Shown here one piece after another: positions 38,801 through 51,400 of a stretch of 64,000 bases of DNA. Where the stretch lies: positions 15,058,433-15,122,432 of the forward strand of contig NC_051430.1 in the NCBI RefSeq assembly GCF_001649575.2, given 5' to 3'. The DNA is from Kryptolebias marmoratus. Lineage: Eukaryota > Chordata > Actinopteri > Cyprinodontiformes > Rivulidae. Both the position numbers and the translations under genes were made by a program. Each line of letters opens with the position of its first letter. Within the stretch, counting starts at the first letter, position 1. The notes beneath the pieces were generated by a model. The model did no database searches. It saw nothing but the letters and a program-made list of their open reading frames with translations, and had not been told where the DNA came from.

Positions 38801-39039
38801 ATTTTCATGCCAACACGGATCTGCCACGGATACATGTAACTTCTCACTCTGACTCTCTTATTTGTGTTTCCTCTTCCTCTCCTCAGCACTGACCCTGTCC
38901 TGTCTCACCTCACTCCTATCTCCTCCAATCCATTATCAAATGCCAGGACAGAAAAAAAAAAGAAAAACAACACAAGTGTCTGAATCATGTCTAACCTTTG
39001 TACATCTGTCCTTCTCTGTGTGTCTTTCTGTCTACCCAG

Positions 39040-39165
39040 AATGTTGAACAAAGCAGTGGTGGCCTGGCCCGGGGAGAGGCTCGCTCCCTCTATCTGTGTG
39101 CCAACGTCTTGGCTCTGCTTCCCAGCCTGGCTTTGGCTCTGATCCTGGTTCAGCATGTCTTGTAG
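39040..39165 (+). CDS. gfra2: GDNF family receptor alpha terminal exon (GPI-anchor signal)
   Basis: The acceptor CTACCCAG is followed by a phase 0 start and 41 codons to TAG (39163-39165). NVEQSSGGLARGEARS precedes a hydrophobic C-terminal segment of about 25 residues (LYLCANVLALLPSLALALIL) with no cytoplasmic tail. This is the form of a GPI-attachment signal, and small residues in SSGG could serve as the attachment site. The sequence itself is not conserved enough to name the paralogue. Family knowledge plus the in-frame splice support the assignment. Confidence 0.82.
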   Translation, partial: NVEQSSGGLARGEARSLYLCANVLALLPSLALALILVQHVL

Positions 39166-40165
39166 AAGTGCCAGGAGGAGAAAAAAAGAGGTCATGCATC
39201 CACAAGTCGATCCCAAAAGCAGAAGGTGTCATTTCTGAGACTCATATAAAGAAGGCCGAATCTCTGTTGACAGTTGACATAAATGGCATTTGTGAAGAGA
39301 GGAAGAACAAAAGGACGAGGAACACGGCAAATATTAAAATTTCACAACTGTGAGTTTGTTGTTCATGTGATCTGTCCGCACTTATGATGGAGAGCAAGGC
39401 TTTACAAAGAACCTTTGGCAGAAGAAAGGACAGGAGGGTCATTCTCTGCGCAATTCTTCCTCTGCCTGAGATGCTAAAACCTGGAGGACTGAAGCAGCAA
39501 CAAAGACTTATCTCACTCAAAGAGGAAGGGAATTAATGAACAACAATAGTAAAAAAATGACAGGATTGACAGAAAAAAAAGATGGTTGCAGAAAGAAATA
39601 GAAGGAGCATGAGGTAAATATTACAGAGTGTGGAGCAAAAAAGAACAAGTCTTATTTTTTTTTGTCTTGAATTGGGTTTTGGTTTAATCTTCTCTTGGGT
39701 GAACAGATCACAAATTTATGGGTGTGGATGGAAGATAATTACATTCTGTCTTTTCAGCACTAGTGTAAAGTCTAAAGACTGTAAAGCCTACTCAGTGTTC
39801 TAAGTGTTGGTTTAGTATCTGTGACCATAATCAATCTGCAGTACGGATCTTTCATTTGGTTGCTACAACATACTCTTTAAGCAGATGGCAAAAAGAACTA
39901 AAGCTGGAAATGTTTAACGTCAATGGCTACTTGGTCATTTAAGATATTGTTGTTGACTGTGGGTGTTCACCATATGTCCACCTGCACATGTGTATAATCC
40001 AGTCTCTATGTATATAAACAACACTTTTCTTTCATGTAATTCGGTGATATCTAGTACCTTGAAAGGACTTTAATGTATGCTAAGGTTGCTCAGTAATGGA
40101 ACCAATGGAAGGCCTTCATTATCTGCATTTATATTTGTCTATTAAAGTTTAATCACAAATGTATA
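39166..40165 (+). other. gfra 3' UTR and likely polyadenylation site
   Basis: This follows the stop codon. ATTAAA at 40141-40146, followed by GT-rich sequence from about 40210, is the best polyadenylation candidate. An earlier ATTAAA near 39333 has weaker context. The end is inferred. Confidence 0.35.
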
Positions 40166-40347
40166 AAGTGACGAGATTAAATGAGCTCAATCTTTGAAAA
40201 CCATAATTTGTGAGTGAATGTCATATGTTTATGGGGTGTGTACAAACCTATTGCAAAGTGTGTGTGTTGGAGAGTGGGCGTGTGTTAGCATGCATACAAA
40301 CTTATGTAAAGTATCAAATATTCCCCCTGTGATGTCAAAACATTGTA

Positions 40348-40930
40348 CAGATCTTTTGAAGTGGGGTTCTGTTGAGAGATTATAAAAAATAATATTTTAC
40401 CTGTAATTAATAGCTATTTGAATTACATCAGTTTGAAGAAATAATGATGAATTCTGACCATACTGACAAGCTAATGGCTACTTCCTAGACCTAGACCAGT
40501 CTTAGAAATTTAATATGCTAATGCTATTTTATGAACTTTTAGATTTTCATCAGTATTACTTTACTTTATTTACCTAGAATTTTAAAGCTATTTGTAAAAG
40601 CAAGTAACAGCTGCTTTTGGTAGGAATATTATAGTTTTTCTGCTGTAATGATAGTGTATTTAAACTATCATTACAGCAGAAAAACTCAATTTACAACTCA
40701 ATTTACAACTCAATTTAACAATAGTTAACAATATTGTTAAATTGACAGCAGTCTAAAGGTTTATAACATAGCATTTGCACAAACCATTATGATTTTTTTT
40801 TATATTTGAAGTTGTTTTAGGGTGACAACAACTCACTTTGGTCTTGATACAGCTCAAACCAGCCATCAGCTCATAATTTCCGTCAGAATTAACTCTAATT
40901 TTACACAAAGATATGAACTATAATTTTAAG
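40348..40930. mobile_element. Fold-back element family B, copy 3
   Basis: The left end reads CAGATC, then TTGAAGTGGGGTTCTGT, as in copy 1. ATGCTAATGCTATTTTATG on the left pairs with CATAGCATTTGCAC on the right, and ACTTTGGTCTTGAT on the right is the inverse of the 'CAAGACCAAA' block. The centre is replaced by a perfect hairpin (see 40633). It is outside the gene, downstream of the 3' UTR. Confidence 0.65.
40633..40686. repeat. Perfect 23-bp hairpin
   Basis: Arms 40633-40655 and 40664-40686 are exact reverse complements (AGTTTTTCTGCTGTAATGATAGT) separated by 8 bases (GTATTTAA). It sits at the axis of fold-back copy 3 and is followed by a threefold CAATTTACAACT-type tandem repeat to about 40718. 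Confidence 0.9.
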
Positions 40931-42180
40931 GATGTAACGCTACCTGTACTTTATAGTTTTTGAGAGTAAAGTTATCCTTATTGGAGTGGTTCAATATGTG
41001 ACCAAACAAAAATTATTTTAAATCTAGTTCTAAACCTGAAACATTTAAACTGTTTTTAGAAAGGTTAAATTCATTTTTTGTAGTTTTTATTTTTTTTAAT
41101 GTGAGTGTAGTTGCGATAAAGTTTGATCCCTGAGATACCTGTGGGAGAACACACAACAAAGGTAGATTTGAGAATTGACAAAATGGTTTTTTTTTCTTTA
41201 CATGATTTGTTCAGCGACACAGGAGCTCCAGCAAGCATTTAAAAACATTCACAGAGCTTTCCAAGTTGATATCAAAATCAAGTTCAAGTTAAAAAATGGT
41301 TCCTCCCTCAGTCTGTATCTGCAGCTCATACTAGAAGGTAAAATTACTGTATGATGTAAAAATTTCAGTGTGTGAACTCAGTGGCACTGTAGCTGGTGTG
41401 ATTCCACTGCATAATGACGGAGTTGTCAAAATGTCAACCTGTTCTCTGAAATGGTTCCCTTGCTGACTGGTCATTGTTCAATATGGGCAAATGTGTTGCT
41501 TTTGAATTGGGGAGTCTTCACAATGCAGATTTCACAGTTTCTGCCAGAACAAGTTGTCTTCACTTCAGCTTCTTAAAAAAAGATGCCAAAGCCATTCAAC
41601 ACAACTGGTATGATTCATTTGAATTTAACTAATGTACATTTATTTTCAAAAAATATTAAAGGAGCATATAAGCACACCATATGAAGCAGAATGAATAATT
41701 TTAAACCATTTGATTAGAAAATTATACACTGGAATATTACTTTACTCATGATATACAGCTTTTCCTTTTGATCCATAAACTTTACTGTGTGTGGAGAGAA
41801 GACTGACGCACATTTGTTGGCACGTTTGCAGATGACAAATGCACTTTTTAAAGTTTATGCTTACATCACTTTTCCCTGGAGTAAATGAATATTGACTTCT
41901 TTTTTTTCTTTCACAAACATTACTTTTGTAGAAACATTTATGTCTTTGGGCAGGACATTAAGTGTAGAGTTGGGCCACATAAACGCATGCCAAGGAACCA
42001 AGCACTCTCAGGTTACCACCTGATTTTCTGTTATGAATCACAAATGTGAAATTAAACTCACTGCAGTTGTTCAAGTGTAAAAAAGGGGTCGGGAGGAAAT
42101 TGCAGCAATTTTCAAACAACTATGGGCTTCAGAGAATATACAGTGAAAGGCAAAAGGCTTGTAAATATAATATATACTTT
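40930..42180. other. Intergenic, nothing recognised
   Basis: AT-rich sequence without an exon, RNA or repeat that I can name. Confidence 0.5.
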
Positions 42181-42184
42181 ATGT

Positions 42185-42655
42185 TTAAATTAAAGGACTA
42201 GCTTTCCATGAAAGAATGCATATCACCCGCAGCCTTTCATGTCAGAGCCTTACACAAAAACAATCTTATGATGTTATAACTGTTTTGGGCAAACTTTGCA
42301 GTTGATGTCATGTGGGATTTTATGTGCTTTTTTGTGATCTTGTGTGAGATGTGTTTGTCCTCAGAGTATATGTTTGGGATGACTTTCAGCGACTGATACA
42401 CAACATTTTAGCTCAAAATAAGCAAAATTTGCTGAGTCATACCCATGTTCCTGTTTTCATAGGTCACTTAGCCATCTTGAATCCATCTTGAATCTGGTTG
42501 AGTCCAAAAGTTAATTAGTTGTAGATGTACTTTCTGAAAGTTTCACTAAAATCTGTCCAGTAGTTCATGAGATATATTGACAAAGATACAAAGAAACACA
42601 GCACGCACATAGAGACACGGGCAAAACATATTCGCCCTTTTGCCTTAGGTGACGG
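42185..42655 (+). repeat. Repeat family A, copy 3
   Basis: It starts GAATGCATATCACCCGCAGC. It contains GAGTCCAAAAGTTAATTAG, TTTCACTAAAATCTGTCCAG and TTCATGAGATATATTGACAAA, then a degraded (CA)n and GGGCAAAACATATTCGCCC at its end. The right end matches copy 2. Confidence 0.7.
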
Positions 42656-43615
42656 GTGATAAATATTTAAACTGCGAAAACATAACTGATTTCTTGGCTC
42701 ATTATCACATTGAAACTCTAAGAAGTGAAAAGTACCCCCTCACCTCCCCCCGCTCGCTTTTTTCGGGCTTGTCTACCCATTTTAACTTCAGCTTATATAT
42801 CAAACAAGCAGAAATGTTAAAATATGTCAAAGAATACATCATTTTGTTCCAGCTGTCAAAAGAAAGCATGAAAAGTATGTCTACATCCCACTCACCTCTC
42901 AAGTGTCTCTCTTGTTTTCTCTTGTCCTGGCAGTGCTGCAGTTTTTTATTTATTTATTTTCAATCATAATATACCCCTAAAAGTTTACAGCATACACTGG
43001 TTTAACGCACTTCACAAGACAGAATACAATCTGAGCCTTTGGCTAAACAAGAACAGAAAGTCGGTTTGATCAAACCAAATCTTTCACTTTAAATAGATAC
43101 AATAAACCCACCGAAACATGAACACAGTGGCTCGTTGTCTGAGATTATAAAAAGAAGAGAAAACTAACAAGAGTCTTATTTTGCATCAGTATTAAACATT
43201 TCAGAGAATGAAATCTATCAAAGACAAAACAGAGTTGTCAGTTCTCCTGCAGGAACAACCTTGGTAGTTCATAATGCAATACAGACATAATATAATCCAG
43301 ACCCCAGGACAGACACAGCCCAGTGCCTCCAACAAACACAGAGACTTTTTTATAGCAAGTAAACAATATTTCATGTTTGCGTTTACATAATAAATTAGAT
43401 TTATTTGATGTCACTACAGCAAGATGTGTTTGACTGGATTGACACCATGCCCACTTTTATGGGCGCTATGTATTTAAGATTGAACGTGAAAAATTTAACA
43501 CTGAGTAGAGTGTACTGCAGTACTATTACAGGAAGCCAAACTGTAAATTAACTAGTATATGTATCTGGATGATAACATTTTTTTGGATTGAGAACAGCAT
43601 TAAGTTTTCTCTGGG
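42655..43615. other. Intergenic, nothing recognised
   Basis: No gene supported. The 106-codon frame at 42649-42969 lacks any recognisable domain and overlaps repeat sequence. Confidence 0.5.
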
Positions 43616-43629
43616 TACTCCTGTTTCCT

Positions 43630-43845
43630 ACCACAGACCAAAAACATGCATGTTAGGTCAATTGGTAACTCTAGGTCTGTCCCTAGGTGGGAGTGAGAGC
43701 ATGAATGTTTTTCTCGTTTGTCTCTGTGTGGCGCTGTGATGGACTCCAAGGTGTGACCTGCCTCCCACACAGTGACTGCTGGAGACAGGCACCAGCTCCC
43801 CTGAAACCCTGCATGAAAAAACAGGTAAAGAAAATGGATGGCTAC
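43630..43845 (+). repeat. Fish interspersed repeat with ATGG-type end
   Basis: Blocks ACATGCATGTTAGGTCAATTG, CTGTGATGGACTCC, GACTGCTGGAGACAGGCACC and AAAATGGATGG occur in the order of a very common fish repeat that resembles a SINE or the 3' end of a LINE. It is not coding. The class is uncertain. Confidence 0.6.
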
Positions 43846-45255
43846 AACTCTTTCTCAAAAATGTCATACCAGTGGAAAGAACGCTCTGTCAGCTATTATT
43901 AACTCTCTACATTTTTTCATGAAACTGTTTAGCTTGATGCTGTTTTCTCAACCGAAAGCAACAACAAACTGCACAAACAGTGTCATGCAAGAGTGTAGAG
44001 GTTTAATCTTAGTGAATGTAGTGTTCTTTCACACTATAGCATATCATTTTTGGGAAACAATATGAAAGGCCCTTATTTTGCTAGCTGTTAGCCTAGCCTG
44101 GTGAAAGACAGGCCTCTTTCTCCACACTTCGTGCTTTAAGTACAAACTATTGATAACTATTTGACAGAGCATCACTTCATCAATGACCAGACTATCCTAT
44201 TTACACTTATATGAAAAATACAATAATAATGGAATATATATATTCATTAAACAGGAAGTGTTTTTTTCTTATCTGAATATGTAGGTTTAAAATATATGTT
44301 TTACATTTTAAACAGACAATAGCTATGGAATTGCAATTTTGACCCCATGCTGTTTTGTCCACTGTATGTTGTCTTCTTTTATCACAATCATTTAAAACTG
44401 CCAGTTCACCACTCACATCTTTAACCTCCTAAGACGCAAACTCTTGCATGGCATGCATTTTTAATTACAATAAAACAGTAGTTGGAAACAAAATCCCCAG
44501 CAGTACTGTAAGCAGACATGTCTGCACACATCAGATCAGAGGCTTGTGGCAGTGATCTGAAGTTTTTAATCCCAGAATCCACAGAGCACACTTCCTCCAG
44601 AGTTCGGAGGCGTTACGTGTCCAAATCTTTAAACTTTCATGCACTGAAAGCAGAACAAAAGCATCCGCAGTGGTGGAATCAGTAAAGGTTTCATTATGTA
44701 GATTAAAATAGAAAGGTGTTTTTATAGAGGTATTTATTGAGTTCTGAAACAGTGGGTTTATATAGTGGTGTTGATTTGGAACTGTAAACATCAATATTAT
44801 TATCATACCTAATATTATATTATATTATTCATTTTTGGCTGCAATCAACTTAGTCACAAGTCAAAATACCAGGTGTTATTGTGTTTTATACCACATTGTA
44901 TTTAATAAAAAATAACCACTTGTTTCTTCCAGAACCATTCTTGACAGCAAATGCATAGCATAGGAACTTATCATGGAAAAATTGTTAGTTTGGTCAAAAC
45001 TATTAAAAGTTTGAGCTCATCCTTTCACAGAACACTTTTGATACTCGTGATTAATGTTTAGGCAACTGTACATTTGTGTGTTTTGCAAAACTACGAGCGA
45101 TGAGAGTAGCAGCAAAATAATGACACTTCCCCACTAAACAAAACAATATGAAAACACTGTGTTCAGCAAGAAAAGGTTGTAAAACTATTTACACAAACAT
45201 GCAAGAATGATGATTTGCACAACTCAGGATCTAAATAAGCTGTTAAAAAGCTCTG

Positions 45256-46060
45256 CATCGGCAGGGCTTTAGAGGTGGATGAGTTCTGCCCTGAGTTCTT
45301 CAAGGCTCCTGATGTTTCTGCGCTGCTTTGGTTGACACGCCTTTGCCACATCGCGTGGACATCAGAGACAGTACCACTGGATTGGCAAACTGGGGTTGTA
45401 GTTCCCCTTTTTAAGAAAGGGGATCAGAGGGTGTGTTCTAACTACAGCAAAATCACACTCCTCAGCTTCATTGGTAAGGTCTATGCAGGGGTGCTGGAGA
45501 AAACAGTCAAATGGTTGAATCTCAGATTCAGGAGGAACAATGCGGGTTCTGTCCCAGCCATAGAACACTGGTCCAGCTCTTTACCCTTGCTAGGGTCCTT
45601 GAGCGGGCATGGGAGTTTGCCTGACTGTTCTACATGTGTTTTGTTGACTTGGAGAAGGCATTCAACTATGTTCCCAGGGCTATCCTGTGAAGGGTGCTCT
45701 GTGAGTTTGGGGTTGGGGGTCTGTTGCTATGAGCCATTCAGTCCATATATAAATGGAGCGAGAGTCTGCTTCACATTGCTGGCAGTAAGTTGGATCTTTT
45801 CAGGATGAGAGTTGGACTCTGCCAGGGCGGAGCCATGGTTTTGTTCATAACTTTTATGGACAGAATTTCTTGGTGCAGCCAGGGGGCAGAAGGGCACGCA
45901 GGACACACTGAAGAGACTATGTCCTGCCTGGGAATGCAAGGGAATCCTTCTGGACGTGCTGGAAGAGATGGCAGTGGAAAGAGATGTCTGGGCCTCCCTG
46001 CTCAAGCTTCCACTCTGTGACATGACTCCGGAACAAGCAGCAGAAAATGGATGAATGGAG
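45256..46060 (+). pseudogene. LINE ORF2 reverse-transcriptase pseudogene with ATGG-type tail
   Basis: From 45275 one frame reads VPLDWQTGVVVPLFKKGD, then VCSNY, ITLLSFIGKVYAGVLE, the front of a non-LTR reverse transcriptase. A frameshift follows (QEEQCGF in another frame), then VDLEKAFNYVPRAIL at about 45643-45690, which covers the first catalytic aspartate region. RVGLCQGG and FITFMDRIS follow at about 45808-45870. The catalytic YADD region and downstream ORF are deleted at about 45885. The copy then jumps to the very 3' end (WASLLKLPL-like), which resembles the tail of the 9.1-kb LINE, and stops in AAAATGGATGAATGG. It is therefore the same family, internally deleted and dead. Confidence 0.78.
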
Positions 46061-46194
46061 TAAAAATATTAATAACTGGAATTTAAACATATGCATCACA
46101 GATGCAATGATTGCTATTTTATTTGTTTTTCTTTGATTCTTTTGTCTGTGTGTTTGAAGATGCTTGTCCTCTGGAATCCAACAGGAGCGTGCTG

Positions 46195-46370
46195 CAGCAC
46201 CCTCTGTACCCCTACTTACTGCAGACTTGGCAGCAATTCAGTTTGATTTTAGTCCCACTCAGGCTCACTGTTAGCTTGTTAGTCTCGAGAAAATGTTTAT
46301 TTTATGTTTATTTCTCCAAACTGAGGTCATTGAAAGCGTTATCTACAAGTTTTCACAAATCTAATTTTCA
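46195..46370. repeat. Fold-back family B fragment (right arm)
   Basis: TTAGTCTCGAG, CAAACTGAGGTCATTGAAAG and CGTTATCTACAAG follow the right-arm order of family B (compare 25500-25552). The left arm is absent. Confidence 0.45.
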
Positions 46371-47700
46371 ACCCAAATGCGGAACTAAGCAAGCTCTTAC
46401 ACATGCATATTTAACCTTTTGGGGAAATATTTTATCCCATAAATGCAACATTTAAACATATGCATTGTACATATATTTTACAGTCTGCTTCATTTAGGCA
46501 GCTGTTGCCAGAACAATTATGTGCACACTTGCTGCTTATCAATCAAATTTTGATTCGGTCAGTTTGTTGCTTACTTTTCTGAAAATTCAATGAAGCACTA
46601 TGAGTCATTATAGAGTCGACTTCCATAAAGGCAATCAAAATTGGCAGATAAATTAGAGGCTTCGACATGTAGAATAGGCAAATGAACTCATCAGCATTCA
46701 AACTTGTGCTCTCTTCATATACCCCCTCCCGCCCTGGAATTTAGAGCGGAAAAATCCAGAATATCAGCACTTCTTTCACAGAATATAAAATGTTGGAATA
46801 ATGTTTATGCAGGACACATCCACATCATGGAGCATAATTTAGAAATGTATCAAGGATGTTATTGGCGTAAGCGACAAAGCACGGCAGTAAAATAAATAAA
46901 TAAAGATATTTTTTATAAGCAGAAAAGTGAACCGTAATAGCAGGTTGAGGATGTCTGATGTAGAAGCAAAATGATACGAGTACTTTTTTTTTCTTCTTTG
47001 CATCATTTAAGCTTCAGAGACTTCTTCAGAGTGTAACCACTATTAAAGAAGTGGAAACTTCTCTTTGTCCTGAGTGTATGCCCACGCTCGTTTCTTTGAG
47101 AAAATGTTTGTGAGGGTGTGAAAAAAAAAAAAGAAAAGATTTTGAACATGGGTAGAAAAAAAATCTGCTAAATGAGCATTTTTTTTTCTTTCTTCAAAGT
47201 GAGTCCTTGTAGTTTCCAGTTTGTTTTTTCTCTTTACAGAAGACTTGAAGAGCAAACTCAGAGGAAGCAGGTTTTTGGGACCACGGGAATAAGAAAGCGG
47301 CAGGTAGCTGAACATTTCACAGTTGATTAATGAGTCAGTGGGATGATGTCTCTTATCAACACTCTGCACATGGCAGCAAGAGAAGAAAGGTTTACTGAGG
47401 ATAGCAACGCTCCAATCACAGATGGCTCCCATTGCTGGCCCATCATCCCTTTCTGTGCTCACCCACCTGTTTTTTGTGAGGCGTTCTTCTTCTCTTCTCC
47501 GGTGTTTTGTAGCTGATGAAACACGTTGCCTTGCGTAAGGAGCCGGCGAGTTTTGCCTGGGAAGTGCATGATAAATTTGCTGTGGAGTTTACACTGTGTT
47601 TGACAGTCTTTGTCTGGAGATTACCCCAAGAAACTGATGTAAACACTGGTAATGAGTTGGTAATGTGACTCATGTCATGATGAAAAAAAAGTTACTTGCT
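46370..47700. other. Intergenic, nothing recognised
   Basis: The 139-codon minus-strand frame at 47043-47462 is low-complexity and has no recognisable domain. No other feature is seen. Confidence 0.5.
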
Positions 47701-47724
47701 CACAGATTTGAAGAAAAAAATTTA

Positions 47725-48410
47725 AAGGCCTAGAATTCCTTGAAGGAATGCATATCACCTGCTGTGTTTAATGCAATAGTTTCAAAATGAAAATCATCCT
47801 AAAAAAGGAAAGAGTTATAGCTGTTTTGGTCAAACCTTATAAATGACAAAACGCAAGATCTCATGCAATATTGTGATATCTCATGAGATGTCAGCACTCA
47901 TTGAATGTGTTGAGGATTGACTACCAAATCAAATTTTAGCTCACTATCTGTAAAGTTGACTGAGTTGTAGCCTTTTTTGTGCTTCTAATGTTATTTAGCC
48001 GTAGTTGCCATGTTTACTCGGGTTGACTCCAAATGTTAATGAGTTTTACATGTACAGGTGATGATTACTTTCTGAGAGTTTAATTAAAACTTGTCCAGTG
48101 GGACATTAGATATTTTGGTAACAGACATACAGGGTTGATGCCAACAGTTAATACAAAAGTTTTAAGCAAAAATACTGTGATCAAAGTATGTGTTGGAAAT
48201 GATGCTCAGGTCTTACCACACCAAATTTTAGCTCAGTATCTGGAAATTGACAGTATTTGTTAAGGTTGTTTAGCTGTTGTGGCTATCTTCAATGGTATTG
48301 ACTTTAAAAGTAAGCAGTTGTAGATCTTTATCCAGTCATTACTTTTTGAGTGTTCTATTAAAATCTATCTAGTTGTATATGAGATATTTTGCTAACTCTA
48401 CAGATTAATG
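47725..48410 (+). repeat. Repeat family A, copy 4 (internally repeated)
   Basis: GGAATGCATATCACCTGCTG marks the left end. Two internal units follow: GTTGACTCCAAATGTTAATG with TTTAATTAAAACTTGTCCAG, then a degenerate second set at about 48230-48390. It resembles copy 2 in holding repeated internal units. Confidence 0.68.
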
Positions 48411-51400
48411 AACTGGTGTAGATTCTCATTCATCCAGGACATGGTAAATCCAAAAACAAGTTAAAAACAAAAACATCTGGACTTTCATTCTGTATTTTCT
48501 GAAGACACACACACAGCTATGGACAAGAAAACTGTTGCCACTTTATCTTCATCAGTGGGCGTTAATAAATATCTACCAGTAAATATTACTTTGATCTGCA
48601 GTTTTAACATGTTAACTTTTAATAACTATACCCAGCCTGCACTAATAGCTCCTGAAACCAACGTCACACAAGCTGACAATGATTCTTTTTTTCACTGGCA
48701 CAAAGGTTCCAGTCACAGCATTCACTCTTAGCATTGAATTGTTCCATAAAGATAATAACATAAATTCTAAGGCGAAAACAAAGAACAAAAAATATAGCAG
48801 AAAAATAAATTCAGTCTAATGGAGTGCTCACTTTGATACATGTGGTATTCTTTTTATATTTGGTAGATTAAATGTCACTTTAATGCCCTGAAAAAAATAA
48901 CATGGTGTTTTGGTTTTTTTTGTCACATGCAATAAGGCTAATTATTTTCTTGAAATTTCATTTGTTTCTGTAAAGCTGTTACTATTTTACTTTAATGGTA
49001 TAAATCTTCCCTGAATTTAGTGACAGTTGTATACAGAATGAAAGGGATTAGAAAAAGCTAAGTGCTGCACGGCTGAAGTGATAATCTATTATCACAATAA
49101 TTTTTGGTCTTTGATACTCCAGCACTAAAAGCAGAGAAAGAAAACTTATAAAAGATGGATGTGAAATAAGATCTATCACATTTTTACAGAACACATCACA
49201 GTGTCATGTCGAGCCATCTTCTTTTCTATTTTCTTGAGTTTCAGAGCTACTGTATTACAGCAACTGAACTAGAAATGAATGAAATGGAAAAAAACAAAAC
49301 AAAAGTAGATTTCTTTTTGGACCTTGACGACAAAGTCTTTGTCTTCTCTGACAAAACATGTCTTTTTCGACTCAAACAGCCATCTCAATCCTAAACAAAG
49401 AAGCTGGCTGGTCTGTGTTGTGCCATAAAGGTTTGGAGCTTTTCTTTGGACTTCCTGGTCATTGCACCTTTTGCTGCTTTCGACTTTACCCCAGTTCCGC
49501 TTTCCCTTACTTCATGCAGACAGTTAATAAGTAAAGTTGGGATCTCTTTTTTTTTAGAAAATTATTACATGAGTTGTCATTTAACCTCCAAATGGAATTT
49601 TAAACAAAGTATTTTAAGTTGTAGAGATCAGAATTTTTTGTCTGCTTTGAAGGAAGATTTTAAATCCCTGGTGGTGAATTCTGAATGGCCAATCAAAGTA
49701 GCCAGTCAAGACAGTGGAAAAGCTAAAGGTGGTAGTTCATTGACTCATTATTGCACAAAAATAGGCAAATTTGCCATTGCTGTCTCACTAAATATTGACT
49801 GTTTGCCACCAGTGAGCTGGCATCATTTGCAAACCATATTTTAGGCTATATGCATTGTTTTATTGCCTACCTATGCCCACTTTGGACCCACCTCGATAGC
49901 CGCCCCTACATTTGTGATTTAACAAGTGTCACTGTATCATCGGGGCAGGTGGGACCCCTCTTAAAAAACATTATCTTCCCAAAAAGACAGTTCCTCCAAA
50001 TAAATATGCTGTATTGTTTTGTTTTGTGTGTTCTTCGACTATTTTGAATTGAAATTGGTTTTCCTGTGAGACAAGGGGGACTGACCCTAGAAGAGGTTGA
50101 ATCCTGGAACCCCTACCTACCAGCTGTGGAAGCCTTTTAAATAGGAAGTAAAATGAATATAATATACATGTTTCAGAAAGTAAAGCTTCTTTTTTGCTCA
50201 AGCTTTTTGGATTACCTTGGACTGGATGTCTGAGATTTTCCACAAAGACCAAAAGCATAAAGTCTTAATCAGACTACATGGGATTCTCATTTCACTTTAT
50301 GATTGTAGGAGGTACTGACAGAGGTGATAAATTATAAAACCAGAGCGTTTGTCAGAATATTTATAATGAATTAGATTTTTTCCACACATCCATCTTATAA
50401 ATGCATGTATAAAACACACATTAAATAAAACAAATTGTTGATCCATGGCAGCACACACAAATGTTGGCAGTTCCAGATGGCGTGTGAGAGGTAACTGAAA
50501 TATGAGAGCTTAAATGCACAGCAATCCAGTCACTGACTCCAGCAATATTTCTGCGTTTGCAGTAGATTTCCTGCATGACAACACATTTGATCAATATAAA
50601 TGAATCAACTCTCACATGAACTTTTTGGTATTTTTACATCATATAACAACCAGTTTGAAAAAGTCCTTTGGGTGCACAATTTCTAAGTCTGTCTGCACTT
50701 TTTCCATGACATTTCTGGGAAGCGTTTCAATCAAGTTCAATAAAATTTTGTCTGGTTGGAGGTCATTCATGATGCAATGGCAATCTTTTTAAACTGAAAA
50801 GCGCCACTACCTCTCTGTGAAACATTCAAGAATCTAAATACTTTGACAACTGAGGTGTTCAGAAGACCTGCAAATTCCATAAAATGTTTCTGACAACAGA
50901 CGGTTTTGCAAAGAAAGCTGAAGTCAAATAAATACTTTAATGGAAAAGCAAACGCCTGATGCATTTAAAGAATCTAAACACATTTTTTTTTCAGATGTTT
51001 TTTATTTATTCATCTCTGTTTTAACAAAATATCAAGTGTGATGACAACTCTGCCAGACAGCACAGTCGTTTCTGTCTATTCACCACCCAGTGCAGTTCCT
51101 TTAACCCTCATAAGACCTATAAAAATGAACCAAGCTATCCCCAATATACTGCAGCAAATTTTACACACACTGATTCAGTAACTTGTCATCATTATCCTCG
51201 CAAATGCAGGGTATAATTGTTTTAGAAACGGAGAACGGAAAAATCTATTTCTGTCACCAGAGAATAGACAGTAATTGGTGAGACATTTTTTGATAACAGA
51301 TGAACATAAACAGTGCATGCATTTAGTTTTAGGACTTTTTTTTTCAAATCAAATCTTGTTGTTCTGCTAATCAGTTGTTAAACTATGCCTGAATGTGGTG

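Larger units (their letters stand above)
32972..39039 (+). other. gfra intron (6.07 kb)
   Basis: A phase 0 GT-AG intron. It contains two GT microsatellites and a Rex1-like LINE relic. A further small, poorly conserved linker exon could be missed here, because the linker of mammalian GFRA1 and GFRA2 is longer than the one assembled here. Confidence 0.8.

Noticed and set aside
47043..47462. 139-codon minus-strand open frame
   Set aside because: Biased by poly-A and poly-T runs, with no motif. Likely chance.
49446..49844. 132-codon open frame as a novel gene
   Set aside because: No recognisable domain, no splice partners, AT-rich composition like its surroundings, and length within chance expectation for this window.
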